Source: Variovorax paradoxus (GTDB lineage: Bacteria; Pseudomonadota; Gammaproteobacteria; Burkholderiales; Burkholderiaceae_C). From it: DNA of 64,000 nt. A program made the translations under genes and the position numbers. How positions within the stretch are numbered: position 1 is the first letter of the stretch; each line of letters starts with the position of its first letter. Below the pieces are notes generated by a model. That model did not search any database. It was not told the origin of the DNA and saw nothing but the letters and a program-made list of their open reading frames with translations. Shown piece by piece: positions 1-12,500 of the stretch. Where the stretch lies: contig NZ_CP091716.1 in NCBI RefSeq assembly GCF_022009635.1, positions 3,177,001 to 3,241,000 of the forward strand, written 5' to 3'.

Positions 1-377
1 GCGTGACCTGCCTCGCGGGCCAGGTCGAGGTGGCGCGCGGCGCGCAGCAGGTGCGGCTCGACGAAGGGCGCCAGCTGCGCTATGGCGCTGCGGGGCTCGG
101 CGCGGTGGCCGCGGTCGACACCGGGCCGGTGAGCGCATGGCGGCGCCGCCAACTGGTGTTCAACCAGGTGCCGCTGTCGGAAGTGGTGGCCGAGGTCAAC
201 CGCTACCGCCACGGCCGGCTGGTGCTGACCAGCGAGGCGCTCGGGCGCAGCAAGGTGCAGGCGAGCTTTTCCATCGACCGGCTCGACGACGTGGCCATGC
301 TCGTGCGCGACGTGTACGGCGCACAGCTCACGCAGCTGCCCGGCGGCATCGTGCTGCTGGGCATGGCCAAGGCCTGA
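1..377 (+). CDS. FecR-family anti-sigma regulator, C-terminal part (cut by left window edge)
   Basis: The reading frame is open from the window edge (codons from base 3) to a TGA at 375-377, giving about 125 residues of a longer protein. The sequence has the end of a FecR periplasmic domain (CLAGQVEV near the edge, then LDEGRQLRYG) and the typical C-terminal motif around W46 (W-RRRQLVFNQVPLSEVV, then NRY), followed by a DUF4974-like tail. FecR proteins span the inner membrane and pass a surface-receptor signal to a FecI-type ECF sigma factor. The cognate sigma gene and the N-terminus lie outside the window. The next gene, 130 bp downstream on the same strand, is a giant secreted exoprotein rather than a siderophore receptor. 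That suggests this pair controls the secretion locus, which is inference from position. Confidence 0.85.
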   Translation, partial: VTCLAGQVEVARGAQQVRLDEGRQLRYGAAGLGAVAAVDTGPVSAWRRRQLVFNQVPLSEVVAEVNRYRHGRLVLTSEALGRSKVQASFSIDRLDDVAMLVRDVYGAQLTQLPGGIVLLGMAKA

Positions 378-404
378 GCGGCCCGCAAAGCCGCTTCATG
401 AAGA

Positions 405-443
405 TTTCGTGACATGGTGCAGTCGCGCAGCGCCTTCGCTGTC
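405..443 (+). promoter_or_regulatory. Bipartite promoter/operator motif upstream of tpsA
   Basis: TTTC-GTGACA at 405-414, a 4-nt gap, then GCAGTCG at 419-425 is followed 15 nt later by GTC at 441-443. The same bases with the same spacings occur before tpsB at 14342-14380. A perfect Pho-box-like half site (CTGTCATA) covers 439-446, but no good second half is visible. It sits about 83 bp before the ATG at 508. The matched pair suggests one regulator, either an ECF sigma factor linked to the adjacent FecR or a response regulator such as PhoB. Which of these is not decidable from sequence alone. Confidence 0.45.
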
Positions 444-507
444 ATAGCTCGGTAGACCACGGGCCGTCCACCTTCCGGGTGCGTGCTTCGTGGCATCGAT
501 TCGAGCA

Positions 508-3500
508 ATGAAACACGAACCCATGGAAGTCCGCATGCAACGCAGCAGCACGGTGTCCCGGCGCAATCCGGATTCTTCTTCGTCCTTCTTCTTCCCGCAG
601 GCCCGGCTCACGCCGCTGGTCCATGCGATCGCGCTGATGCTGGCCGCCGGCGCCACCGCGCAGAGCGCGCAGGCGCAACAGGCCTTCAGCAGCGCGTGGA
701 TGGCGCAGAAGAACATGGCGCAGGGCACCGCCCTGGCCACCGGCCGGCTGCCCAACGGCATGCCCGCGTCGATGCTCACCAGCCCGCAGGCGCAGCAGCA
801 GCGCGCGAACGAGCAACTGCAGCGCTCCATCGGCAACCTGAACATCGCGGCGCGCGGCATCGCGGCGCAGCAGGCCGCGCAGGAGGCGGCTCGGCGCGCG
901 GCGCTGGAGGGCGGCCAGGGCGTGCCCGACGGCTTGGCCGAAGGCGGACTCAAGGTCGACACCGCTAGCCTCACCGCGGGCTGGGCTAACGCCAACGCGC
1001 CGGTGCAGACGCAGGCCGGCGGCCGCACGCAGGTGACGGTCACGCAGACCGATGCGCAGGCCATCCTCAACTGGGAGACCTTCAACGTCGGCAAGAACAC
1101 CACGCTGAAGTTCGAGCAGCAGCCGAGCTGGGCGGTGCTCAACCGGGTGAACGACCCGGCCGCCAAGCCCTCGCAGATCCGGGGCCAGATCCAGGCCGAC
1201 GGCACGGTGATGGTGGTCAACCGCAACGGCATCGTGTTCAGCGGCAGCAGCCAGGTCGACACGCGCAACCTGGTGGCCTCGGCCGTGGGCATGACCGACG
1301 CGCAGTTCAAGCGCGGCATCTACAGCCAGGCGCTGGGCTCGGGCTTCGTGCCCACGCTGGCCAACGACCTGAACGTGACCGCCTCGGCCTCGTCGAACGG
1401 CAAGGCCACCGGCGACGTGGTGGTGGAGGCCGGCGCGCGCATCGCCACGCGCGCGCCGCAGTCGGTGACCGAGGGCGGCGGCTATGTGCTGCTGGCCGGG
1501 CGCGAGACGCACAACCGGGGCACCATCGTCACGCCGGGCGGGCAGACCACGCTGGCCGCCGGCGACAGCTTCGTCATCCGCAAGGGCCTGGGCACCGACA
1601 GCAACCAGCAGTCGAGCACGCGCGGCAACGAGGTCACGCCGGCGCGCGTGGCCGACAGCACGGCCGGGCGCGTGTCCAACGCGGGCCTGATCCAGGCGCT
1701 CACCGGCGACATCACGCTGACCGGCCACACGGTCGAGCAGTCGGGCGTGCTGCTGTCGAGCACCAGCGTCAACACCCGCGGCACCCTGCACCTGAACGCG
1801 GGCGGCAGCGCCGACGCGCGCGTCACGCTGGCCCCGGGCAGCGTCAACGCCGTGCTGCTGGACAGCAGCAGCGCCACCGCGCTCGACGTGCAGCGCGACG
1901 CGCTCATCAAGGACTCGGCCCTTGTTTCGGACGGCGCCTACAACCGGCGCGACCAATCGCTGGTGCAGATCGCGTCCAGCGGCAACGTCGAGTTCCAGGC
2001 GGACTCGATGACGCTGGCCACCGGCGGGCAGGTCAACGTGAACGCGGTGCGCCGCATCCAGGTGGCGGACCGTGCATCCATCGACGTGGCGGGCGCGGTC
2101 GGCGTGAGCGTGGCCATGGCCTCGAACAACATCGAGATCAATGTCCAGGGCAACGAGCAGCGCGACGCGCCGGGCAACCGCGACAGCAAGAACCTGAACA
2201 ACGCCAACCTCTGGATCGACCGCCGCTACCTGGTGCGCGTACCTGCCGGCACCAACGGCTATGCCACCGACCGCTGGTACACCGGCGGCGGCCTTCTGGA
2301 AGTGGGCGGCTACCTGAGCACCGGCGGCCACGGCATCGGCGAATGGGCCGCGTCGGGCGGCACGGTGGCCTTCGGCGGCGGCGAGGTGGTGACGCAGGCG
2401 GGCTCGGCCATCAACGTGTCGGGCGGCACCATCGACGTGCAGACCGGCATGCTCAAGCAAAGCTGGCTGGTCGGCAAGGACGGGCGGCTCTACAACCTGG
2501 CGACGGCCCCGGGCGACATGCTCTACAGCGGCGTGTACCGCGGCTTCGAGAACCCGCACGAGCGCTGGGGCAAGAACACCACCGAGTATTTCTACAACCC
2601 GCTGATCGGCGCGCGCGAGCGCCTGGAAAACGGCTACACCATGGGCCGCGACGCCGGCCGGGTGATCGTGGGCACCAAGTCGGCCGTACTCGAAGGCGAC
2701 ATCGAGGCCACCGTGTTCCAGGGCGACCGCCAGCGCAACGCGCCCGACGCGGCGCTCGACGGCTACCGGCAATCGCAGACGGCGGCGCCGCGCGCGGGCC
2801 GCCTGGTCATCGGCCAGCTCCAGCCGGTGTTCAACCCCGACACCGGCCTGCTGCGCGACAACCCGGGCGCGCAGCTCGAACGCATCGACATCGGCGCGGT
2901 GCAGCGCATCGCGCAAGACCTGAGGCTCGAAGACGCGATGCCCGAAGACCGCCAGGGCAGGCTGCGGATCGACGCCGGCTGGCTCAACGGCCTGCACCTG
3001 GGCGGCTTCACCGCCTATGCGAAGGGCGGCATCACGGTCGACGCCGACGTGGCGGTCGGCAACGGCGGACGCATCGCGCTGCACGCGACGCAGGTGGACG
3101 TCAACGCCAACCTCAGCGCGCGCGGCGGCAGCATCGTGCTGGGCGACATGGTCGGCCGGCTGCTGCCCGGCAGCAACACCAGCTGGGCAGAACAACCGAT
3201 CGCCGCCACGCCGCCCGAGGGCTACACACGGCGCGTGGACGTAGCCGCCGGCGTGGTGCTCGACACGCGCGGCCTGTGGACCAACCTGCGCAACAACCCC
3301 GGCGACATCGGCGGCCTGCCGTACATGAACGGCGGCAGCGTGACCATCGGCAGCTCCGGCGACGTGCGCCTGCACGGCGGCACGCTGATCGACACCTCGT
3401 CGGGCGCGGCCCTGATGGCCGACGGCACCCTGCAGGGCGGGCGCGGCGGCGACATCACGCTGCGCTCGAACCAGAGCGACGTGACGGGCCTGGGCGCGGG

Positions 3501-6500
3501 CGCCTTGCTGCTCGAAGGCGAGCTGCGCGGCCACGGCGTCAAGGGCGGCGGCACGCTGACCATCGACACGGGCATTGGCGTGGCCCTGGGCGGCGGGCTG
3601 CTGGCTAACCCGGGGCTCTTGCAGGCCGGCGAATCGGTGCCGGTGCACCTGACGCTGGCCGAAGCCTTCACCATTCCCGCCGGCACGGTGCTGCCGCAGG
3701 ACTTCAGCTACGTCACCAACGTCGTCGCGCCGGGCGAGGCGATGAAGATCATGCCGGTGTTCAGCGCCACGCGGCCCTACACGCTGCCGGCCGCGTGGGT
3801 AGTGCCCGCGCCGTCGGTACCGTGGGAGTACGTGTTCGTCTACAGCAAGGCCGGCAGCGTGTACATGAACGGCTCCACGGTGCCGGCGGGCACGGAGCTG
3901 GTCAACATCACCGGCACGATGGCGCCGGGCTACGTGGTGCCCGCGGCGGCGTTCCCCAAGGGCATGCCCGTGGCCGACTACACGGCCACGGTGGCCGCGG
4001 GCACGCCGTTCGCGCACGACGTGCTGCTGGCCGAGGGCTCGCTGCTGCTGGCCGGCAACCGCCTCCCCGCCAGCGTGGCGGTCAAGCCGCTGCTGGTGCT
4101 GGACAACAGCGTGTTCCAGAGCGGCTTCTCGCGCTATTCGGTGAGCGCGCAGCAGGGCGTGCAGGTGGCCAACGGCGCGAACATCGACGTCACGATGCCG
4201 CTGCTGCGCGCGGACATGGCCGCGGCGCGCGCCACGTCCACCGGCGCCGATCCGTCGGCCGTGCTGCAGCGCTGGCTGCCGCCGCTGTGGCAGGAGGCAC
4301 CGCTCAAGGGCGTGCTCACGCAGCGCGCCGGCGCCGACCTCGCGCTCGGCGCAGGCTCGGTTTACCGGCAGGCGCCGGTGGTGGTGGGCGAGGGCGCGAC
4401 GCTCTCGGTCGACCCCGGCCGCTCGCTCACGCTCACCGGTAATGCGCAGATCACCGTCGACGGCACGCTCAACGCCTGGAGCGGTCGCATCGGCCTGCTG
4501 CCGGGCAGCTTCGGCACCGGCAACGACGCCGACCGCGCGAACGGCACGCCCGACGCCACCTCGATCTGGATCGGCAGCAAGGCGGTGCTCGACGTGGCGG
4601 GCCGCGCCGACACCGCCATCGATTCGCAGGGCCGCGTGTACGGCCATGTGGGCGACGGCGGCAGCATCGAGATCGGCGCGGCCTACAGCGCCAATGCGGG
4701 CATGGTGAACCCGGCCGACGCCTTCGTGGTCGTGCGCCCGGGCGCGCGGCTCGAAGCCTCCGGCGCCGCCGCGCGGCTCGACCTGCCCGGACGCGGCACG
4801 GTTGAAGTGGCCGGCGACGGCGGCGTGATCTCGCTGGCTTCCTATCGCGGCCTTTTTCTCGACGGCAGCATGCGCGCGGCGGCGGGCGGCGCGGGCGCGG
4901 CCGGCGGCACGCTCGCGCTCGCGCTGGAAACCCCCAATTACGGCGTGGTCGACAAGCTCAGCCTGAAGGGCATCAACGTCGACGACGCGGTGCGCGTGCC
5001 GCGCGAACTGGTGCTGGCGCAGGTGCAGGGCGACAGCGGCCTTTCGGCGGACCTGAAGGTCGGCAACCGCGAAGACGCACTGGCCTACGGCCGCGCGCGC
5101 ATCGGCGTGGACCGCATCGCGCAGGGCGGCTTCGACAATCTTTCGCTGCTGGCCAACGGCCTGGTGAGCTTCGACGGCAATGTCGACCTGCGCATGGGCC
5201 AGAGCCTGGGTCTCACGGCCAGCGCATTCGGCTTGGCGTTGAACGCAGCGCCGGCGGCGCAGGTCAGGCTCGCGGCGCCCTACATCCGGGTGGCGGGCAC
5301 CACCCGGCTGCAGGACGACAACTACATCATGCCGAACCCGGTGCGGGGCTCGAAGAACGGCGGCAGCGGCGGCGGCACGCTCGGCCTGCCGCTCGTGGAC
5401 GACGGCGCGCACTTGCAACTCGATGCGCAGCTGATCGACATCGCGGGGCTGGTGAACACCGGCACGCGCGGCTCCATCGTGCAGAACGCGGGCGATCCGC
5501 TGAAGGTGGAGCGCCTGGCTTTCGGGCAGATCACGATGCGTTCGGGCGGCGACCTGCGCCTGTCGCAGGCGATGCAGTTCTACACACCCGGCAGCCTGAC
5601 GCTCGCCGCCTCGCAGATCTACCCCGCGATGAACGACAGCGGTGCCTTCACGGTGGGCGAGCGGGGTGTCGTCGACCAGTACGGCACCTTGAATCGCGAG
5701 TTCGATCCGGCGCGCAGCCTGAACATCGAGCGCATCGATCCCTCGGCGCCGCTGCCGGCGCAGCCCTATTCGGCATTCGGCAAGCTGAGCTTCGCCTCGG
5801 CCGTGGTGAACCAGGGCGGCGTGGTGCGCGCGCCGCTGGGCGAAATCACGCTGGGCGCGAGCGGGGCACAGTGGCCCACGGGCGAAGTCAACCTGCTGCC
5901 CGGCAGCGTCACCTCGGTCAGCGCCAAGGGCCTCGCGATGCCGTACGGCGGCACGCTCGACGGCCTGAGCTACCTGCAGGACGGCAAGGACGTGGTGTTC
6001 AAGGGCGTGGGCAACGACCCCGTGATCACGTTGGCGGCGCACGCGGTGAACGTGCGCGAAGGCGCGGTGCTCGATCTCTCGGGCGGCGGCGAACTCACGG
6101 GTACCGCCTTCCTGGGCGGGCGCGGCGGCTCGACCGACGCGCGGCTGAATCCGCTGGTGCAGACCATCGCGCGCGGCACCTTCACGCTGCCCGGGCTGGC
6201 CACCAACCCGGTGTACGCCATCGTGCCCGGCACGCAGGCGGGCTATGCGCCGCTGGTCAACGAGCACGGCGCCGGCGACCCGGCGCTGGGCCGCCAGATC
6301 ACCATCGGCGCGGGCGTGCCCGGGTTGCCGCCAGGCACCTACACGCTGCTGCCCTCGACCTTCGCGCTGCTGCCCGGCGCCTTCCGCGTCGAGCTCAACG
6401 GCCTGGCGCCCGGCCTGCCGCCTTCGAACACTACGATCGCGATGCGCAACGGCTCCTATGCCGCCGACGCGCAGCTCGGCGTGGTCAACACCGGCATCCG

Positions 6501-9500
6501 CAATGCGCTGCCGACGCAGGTGTTCCTGACACCGGCCGACGTGCTGCGCAGCTACTCGCAGTACAACGAGACCAGCTATGCCGACTTCGCCATCGCGCAG
6601 GCAGAGCGCAACGGCGTGCCCCGGCCGCTGCTGGAGCGCGACGCGAAGATGCTGCGCTTCGACCTGGCGCTGCCCACGCGCGGCGGCGCGCTGCACCCCG
6701 CCGGCAGCACGCCGGCGCTGAGCTTTGCCGGACTGGCCGACTTCTCCGCCGCGGCGGGCAGCTACGGCGGCAGCGCGCTGGTGGACGGCCGCTTCAGTGG
6801 CAGCATCGAAGTGCTGGGCGACGGCGCCTCGCCCACGCCGGGCTTCAAGGGCGTGTCGGTGGCCGCCAGCGCGCTCAATGCCATCGCCGCGCCTCGGCTG
6901 GGCATCGGCGGCCTGCCGAGCGTCACCTACGTGGACTACACCGGCAGTTCGCAGCGCGCCAACATCGCGGGCTTCAACTACGCGGCCGGCAGCATCGTGC
7001 TGCGCGAGGGCGCGGTGCTCAAGGCCGGCGAGGTGTACCTCGTCACCAACGTGAAGACCGGCAGCATCGTGGTGGAGCAGGGCGCCGGCATCAACACGCT
7101 GGGCCGCGGCAAGGCGGCCTGGGACTCGCGGGACGGCTTCGTCTTCGCGCCTGGCATCTTCAGCGTGGTGGCCGTGTCCAACGGCTGGCTCGACCTGCTG
7201 GCGCCGGCCTTCAGCGGCGCCAGCGACAACGGCCCGGGCCGCATCGACATCGGCGCATGCAACAGCGCCCCGTTGTGCCGCGGCGTCACGCAGCTCTATT
7301 CCGAAGGCACCATCGCGGCCTCCACCGACCAGAGCTTCGAGCTGCGCGACACGGCCCGCTACGGCACGCGCAACCTGGTGCTGTCGGTGGGCGGCATCAA
7401 CGCCGGCAGCGAAGCCGCGCTGGCCGATGCCGCCGCTCGCCAGGTCCTGCCGCCGGGGCTCACGCTGAACCAGGGCATCCTCGACCGGCTGCTGCGCGGC
7501 GACACCTCGGCCGGCGCGCCGGCACTCGAGAACCTGGTGCTCACGGCGCGCGACGCGATCAATTTCTACGACTCGGTCGAACTCTCGACCATCGACCCCG
7601 CCACCGGCCGCTCCTCGCTCGAGCGGCTGGTGCTCACGGCGCCCGCGTTCTACGGCGCGGGCAATGCCGATGCACTGGCGCGCATCCACACCGGCACCCT
7701 GGTGTGGAACGGCTCGATCACACCGCCGGGCCTGACCGCCGCGGGCGGCGCGGGCACCGGCAGCGGCCGGCTCCAGATCGACGCCGACCGAATCGAATTC
7801 GGCTACGGCCCGGGCAGCCGGCCCGACACCATCCACAGCATGGACCGGCTGATCCTGGGCTTCGGCGAGGTGGCGTTCAACGCCAGCGAACGCATCACGG
7901 CCAACCACACGGGCTCGCTCGCGGTTTATCAGTCGCGCGGCGCATGGGACGACGCGATCAAGGGCTACGCCTACAGCGGCGGCAACCTGCGCCTGCAGAC
8001 GCCGCTGCTCACCGGGCAGGCCGGCTCGGTCAACAAGATCAAGGCGGGCGGCGACATCGTTGTCGCGGCCCCCGCCGGCGGCGCCGCGCCCGCGCTTTCC
8101 GGCAAGGCCCTGGCCGACGCGCTGGGCGCCGAAATCGGCCTCGATGCCGCCGGCAACCTCACGCTCGACAGCCGCATCGCACTGCCCAGTGGCAAGCTCA
8201 CCGCCTCGGCGCAGCGCGACCTGCAACTCGCCGACGGCGCGCAGCTCGACCTGGCGGGCCGGAAGATCGATTTCTTCGACGTGGCCAAGTACAGCTGGGG
8301 CGGCGACGTGATGCTCGAAAGCCGCGCCGGCAACGTGCGCCAGTCGGCCGGCTCGCGCATCGACCTGTCGGCCGACCACAACCGCGGCGGCAAGCTCACG
8401 GTGCTGGCGCTGGCCGAGGGCGCCGGAAACATCGAGCTGCGCGGCGCCATCGAGGGCGGCGCCAGCGGCCAGTACGACGCGGGCGGCACGCTGGTGCCGT
8501 ACGCGGCCGGCGGCGCGGACATCCGCGGCCAGCGCATCGACGACTTCGCGGGCCTGAACCGCCGCCTGAGCGAAGGCGGCGTGTTCGGCAGCCGCAGCTT
8601 CCAGCTCAAGCAGGGCGACCTGACGGTGGGCGACGAACTCAAGGCGCGCGAAATCAACCTGTCGGTGGACGGCGGCCGGCTGGCGGTCAACGGCACGGTC
8701 GACGCCAGCGGCGACCAGGCCGGCAGCATCCGCCTGGCGGCGCGCGACGGCGTCACCATCGGCGGTGCCGCCGTGCTCGACGCGCACAGCCGCGTGTTGC
8801 GCGTGGACAGCTACGGCCAGCCGATCGAGGCGCCGAACCGCGCAAGCATCGAGATCGACAGCGGCAGCGGACGCCTGGTGCTGCAGGACGGCGCACGGAT
8901 GGACGTGCGCGCCGGCACCAACGGCAACGCGCAGTCGCTGGGCACGATCGAGCTCAGCGCCAGGCGTATCGGCGGCGAGCGCGGCAACGACATCGCCATC
9001 GACGCAGGCGGCAAGCTGCAGATCGACGGCGCGCGCGCCATCACGGTGAATGGCTTCTGGTCGTACAACGACGCGGCTTCCGGCACCGACCCGTCGGCCG
9101 ACGGGCGCCCCTACCAGGTGGTGAACCAGGCGTACCTCGACAGCAAGCATGCGGACAGCGTGGCCTTCATGGGCAACGTGCTGGCCAACGGCAACCTGAT
9201 GAACAACCGCCTCGCCGGCCTGCGCGCCTATAGCGATGCCTTCCACCTGCGCCCTGGCGTGGCCATCGTCAGCGCCACGCCGGATGGCGACCTGCATGTC
9301 GACGGCGACATCGACCTGTCGGGCTACCGCTATGCGAGCGTCAACCCCCGCACGCAGCGCACCGGCGTCTACGGCTCGGGCGAGGCGGGCGCGCTGGTGC
9401 TGCGCGCCGGCGGCAACCTGCAGGTATACGGCAGCATCACGGACGGCTTCGACACCTCGGTGCTGCCCGCGACGCCCAGCGACCAGGGCTGGGTGCTGGT

Positions 9501-12500
9501 CAAGGGCCACGTGCCCTGGGGCGGCGACGTGGTCATTCCGCGCGGCAACCTGGTCGAGCTGGCCGAGGGCACCTTCTTCCAGTCCGGCCGCACGCTCAAC
9601 TACGACCTGCCGATGAAGGCCATGACGCTGAAGGCCGGCACGGTGCTGGCCGCTCCCGCCGAGCTTTCGCGCAACCTGGTGCTGTCCGTGGGCACCGTGC
9701 TCGGCGGCGCGGTGCGCGATGCGGCCGGCAATGTGCTGTACGCAGCGGGCACGGTGCTGTCGCAGTCCGTCACGCTGCAGGCGGGCATGAAGCTCGACGC
9801 CGGCAACCGGCTGCCCGGCGATGCCGGCGTCAAGGCCATGACCTGGCCGGCCGGCGTGCCGCTGCCGTTCCCCTCGGGCACCGTCAGCGACAACTTCGAC
9901 GGCCTTGGCCGGGTCAACGGCGTGGTGCTCGCGGGCTCGCTCAAGCTGGCCAAGGGCGCGATCATTCCCGCCGAAACCCTGGTGGTGCTGCCCGGCGATG
10001 CGACCTCGGTGAACCTGCGCCCGGCCGACGCCGACGGCAACCAGGGCCGCAACCTTGCGCTCGCGCCGATGCTGGCGCCGGGCTCGCAGTCGTGGTCGAT
10101 GCGCCTGGTGGCAGGCGCCGACACGCAGGCCGCCGACACCCGCGCGCTGCGCCCGCGCGATGCCCACGGCCAGCTGATCCTGGCCGACACCCACTACGGC
10201 ATGGGCTCGGCGCTGGTGTTCACGGCGCCCACGCCCGGTACGGAGGGCGTCTACTACTGGATTGGCAATTCGCGGGACGTGATCGGCTACGCGCCGGGCG
10301 TCGCAGTCGATCTCGACGAATGGGGCGGCGAGGAGGCGGTGCAGGACATCAACAACTGGGGCTACGGCAACCTCGTGACCTGGGCGCCGCTGGGCTCGCG
10401 GCCGAAGGCCGAGGCAATGCCGGCCACGCAGCAGCTCTTCAGCGTGCTGCGCACCGGCACCGGCGACCTCGACCTGCTGGCCGGCGGCAACTTCACGATG
10501 AACTCGCTGTACGGCGTGTACACCGCGGGCACGCAGTCGGCGGGCGTGGGCGCGGCCTACAACTCGCCTCGCTCAAGGATCGACGGCACGGTGCTGGGCG
10601 CCGATGGCGTGGACTACGAGCCTTTCGTCGACGGCGGCGCTCGAAGCCTGTACCGCGCCTGGTATCCGGAGCATGGCGGCAACGTGCTGCTGCGCGCACA
10701 GGGCGACGTGCGCGGCGACCTGATCGGTGCCCCGCTCTCGTCCCGCAGGGATGCGATCGGCAGCCTGCATTCGAGCGGCGCGAGCGTCGACGTGGGCAAC
10801 TGGCTGTGGCGCCAGGGCACGGGCAGCGCGGTGGCCGGCAGCGAAGGCCTGCCCGCGGCATGGTGGATCAACTTCGGCAGCTATGTGCCCGGCTCCACGA
10901 CTTCCGGGGATCTGTTCGCCAGCACGCCGTCGCTGCTGGGCTTCATCGGCATCGGCACGCTCGGCGGCGGCAACCTCGTGCTGGAGGCCGGCGGCAATGC
11001 CGGCATGCTGACGCAGCGTTCCGACCGCGGAATCAACTATGCGCCCCGCAGCACCGGCCTCAACCTGGTGGTGGCCAGCACCGGCCGCGTGTCGGCCGAC
11101 GGGCGGCAGCTCGCGCTCACCGGCGGCGGCGACCTCGATGTGCGCATCGGCGGCGGGCTCAACCCGGTGGCCGAGCTGCGGTCCGTTCCGGACACGAACT
11201 CCGACACGCCGCAGACGAACTACATCGGCAACCGGTCCGACCTGAACAGCAACTTCGTCAACCTGCGCGGCGCGCTGCGCATCGAGGCCGGCTCGGTCGG
11301 GGGCATCGAGCTGCGCTTCGACAAGGCCGACCCCGAGGAATCGCGCGCCTATCAGGTCTACACCGCCACCTCGTCGGTCGCGGGCGGCGGCCCGGTGCTG
11401 GTGCCGGGCGATTCGGGTGTGCGCATCGACACGCGCGGCGATCTGGTGCTCGGCGGCGTGGGTGATCCGGGCCGGGTGAGCCTGCGCAGCGGCGGCACGC
11501 CGTTCGCCGCCAACGGCACGCAGTTCGAGGGCGAGGGCTACAGCTGGTTCTCGCTGTGGACACCGGGCAGCGCCATCGACCTGTTCAGCGCCGGCGGCAA
11601 CCTCACGCCGCACAACAGCACGACCGAATCGCTCTCCCGCGGCAACAGCCAGGCGACCGACGGCCGCTTCGTGATGCCGTCGGTGCTGCGCGCGGTGGCG
11701 GCCGGCGGCAGCATCTATTACGGCAATTCCGCCACGGGCGTCATCGACGGCAGCAACAAGCCGGTGCAGTCGCCCATCGGGCTCATGCTGGCGCCGTCGC
11801 CCGTGGGTCCGCTGTTCGCGAAGGCCGGCACGGGGCAGCTCGAACTGCTGGCGTCGGACTCGATCTACGCCGGCGGATACAGCGTGACCCAGTCGGGCGC
11901 CGACCCCACGGCCCTGCCGAACCCGCTCAACCCGGGCTTCAGCGGCACCGTGGAACAGGTCTGGTACGGCGCACGCAGGCTCAGCAACGTCAACCCCGAT
12001 GCATTGGCACCCAGCGTGTTCCTGGACTTGAGCGATGCGGACGAAGGCTATCAGCGCTACCCGCTCTTCAGCCTCACGCCGCCGACCGCATCGGGGTACG
12101 CGGCGCAGGGGCAGCCGCCGGCGCGCTTCTATGCGAGCGAGGGCGACGTGATCGGCGTGCGCACGGGCGCCATCATCACCCGCGGGCGGGGCGGCATCGG
12201 CAACCTGCCCACCTGGTATGAGGGCGGCGGGCCGGTGGCGCTCCGCGCGGGGCGCGACATCGTCAACTCGGGCAACGGCCTCGGCAAGTCCGAGCTGATG
12301 CCGCAGGAAGGATTGGGCTGGACCACCGAGCCCTACAACGGCGACCCCAGTGCGCCACCGAAGCCCATCGCGCTCACGCAGGGCAGCGCGCGCGGCAACC
12401 TGATCGTGCACAACAACCCCGACGATGTGTCCGTGGTCCAGGCCGGGCGCGACGTGCGCTACAGCACCTTCTACGTGGCCGGTCCCGGCCTGCTCGAAGT

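Noticed and set aside
442..10194. A 9.7-kb uninterrupted open frame on the minus strand opposite tpsA
   Set aside because: Its translation is a monotonous Ala/Arg/Gly/His/Val-rich sequence without domains, produced by the GC-rich third positions and repetitive codons of tpsA; the plus-strand frame has the signal peptide and TPS domain.
7495..11450. Three RGD tripeptides in TpsA (near 7495, 10710 and 11440) as integrin-binding motifs
   Set aside because: R, G and D are among the commonest residues in this protein; three hits in about 4570 residues are not significant and none has a special context.
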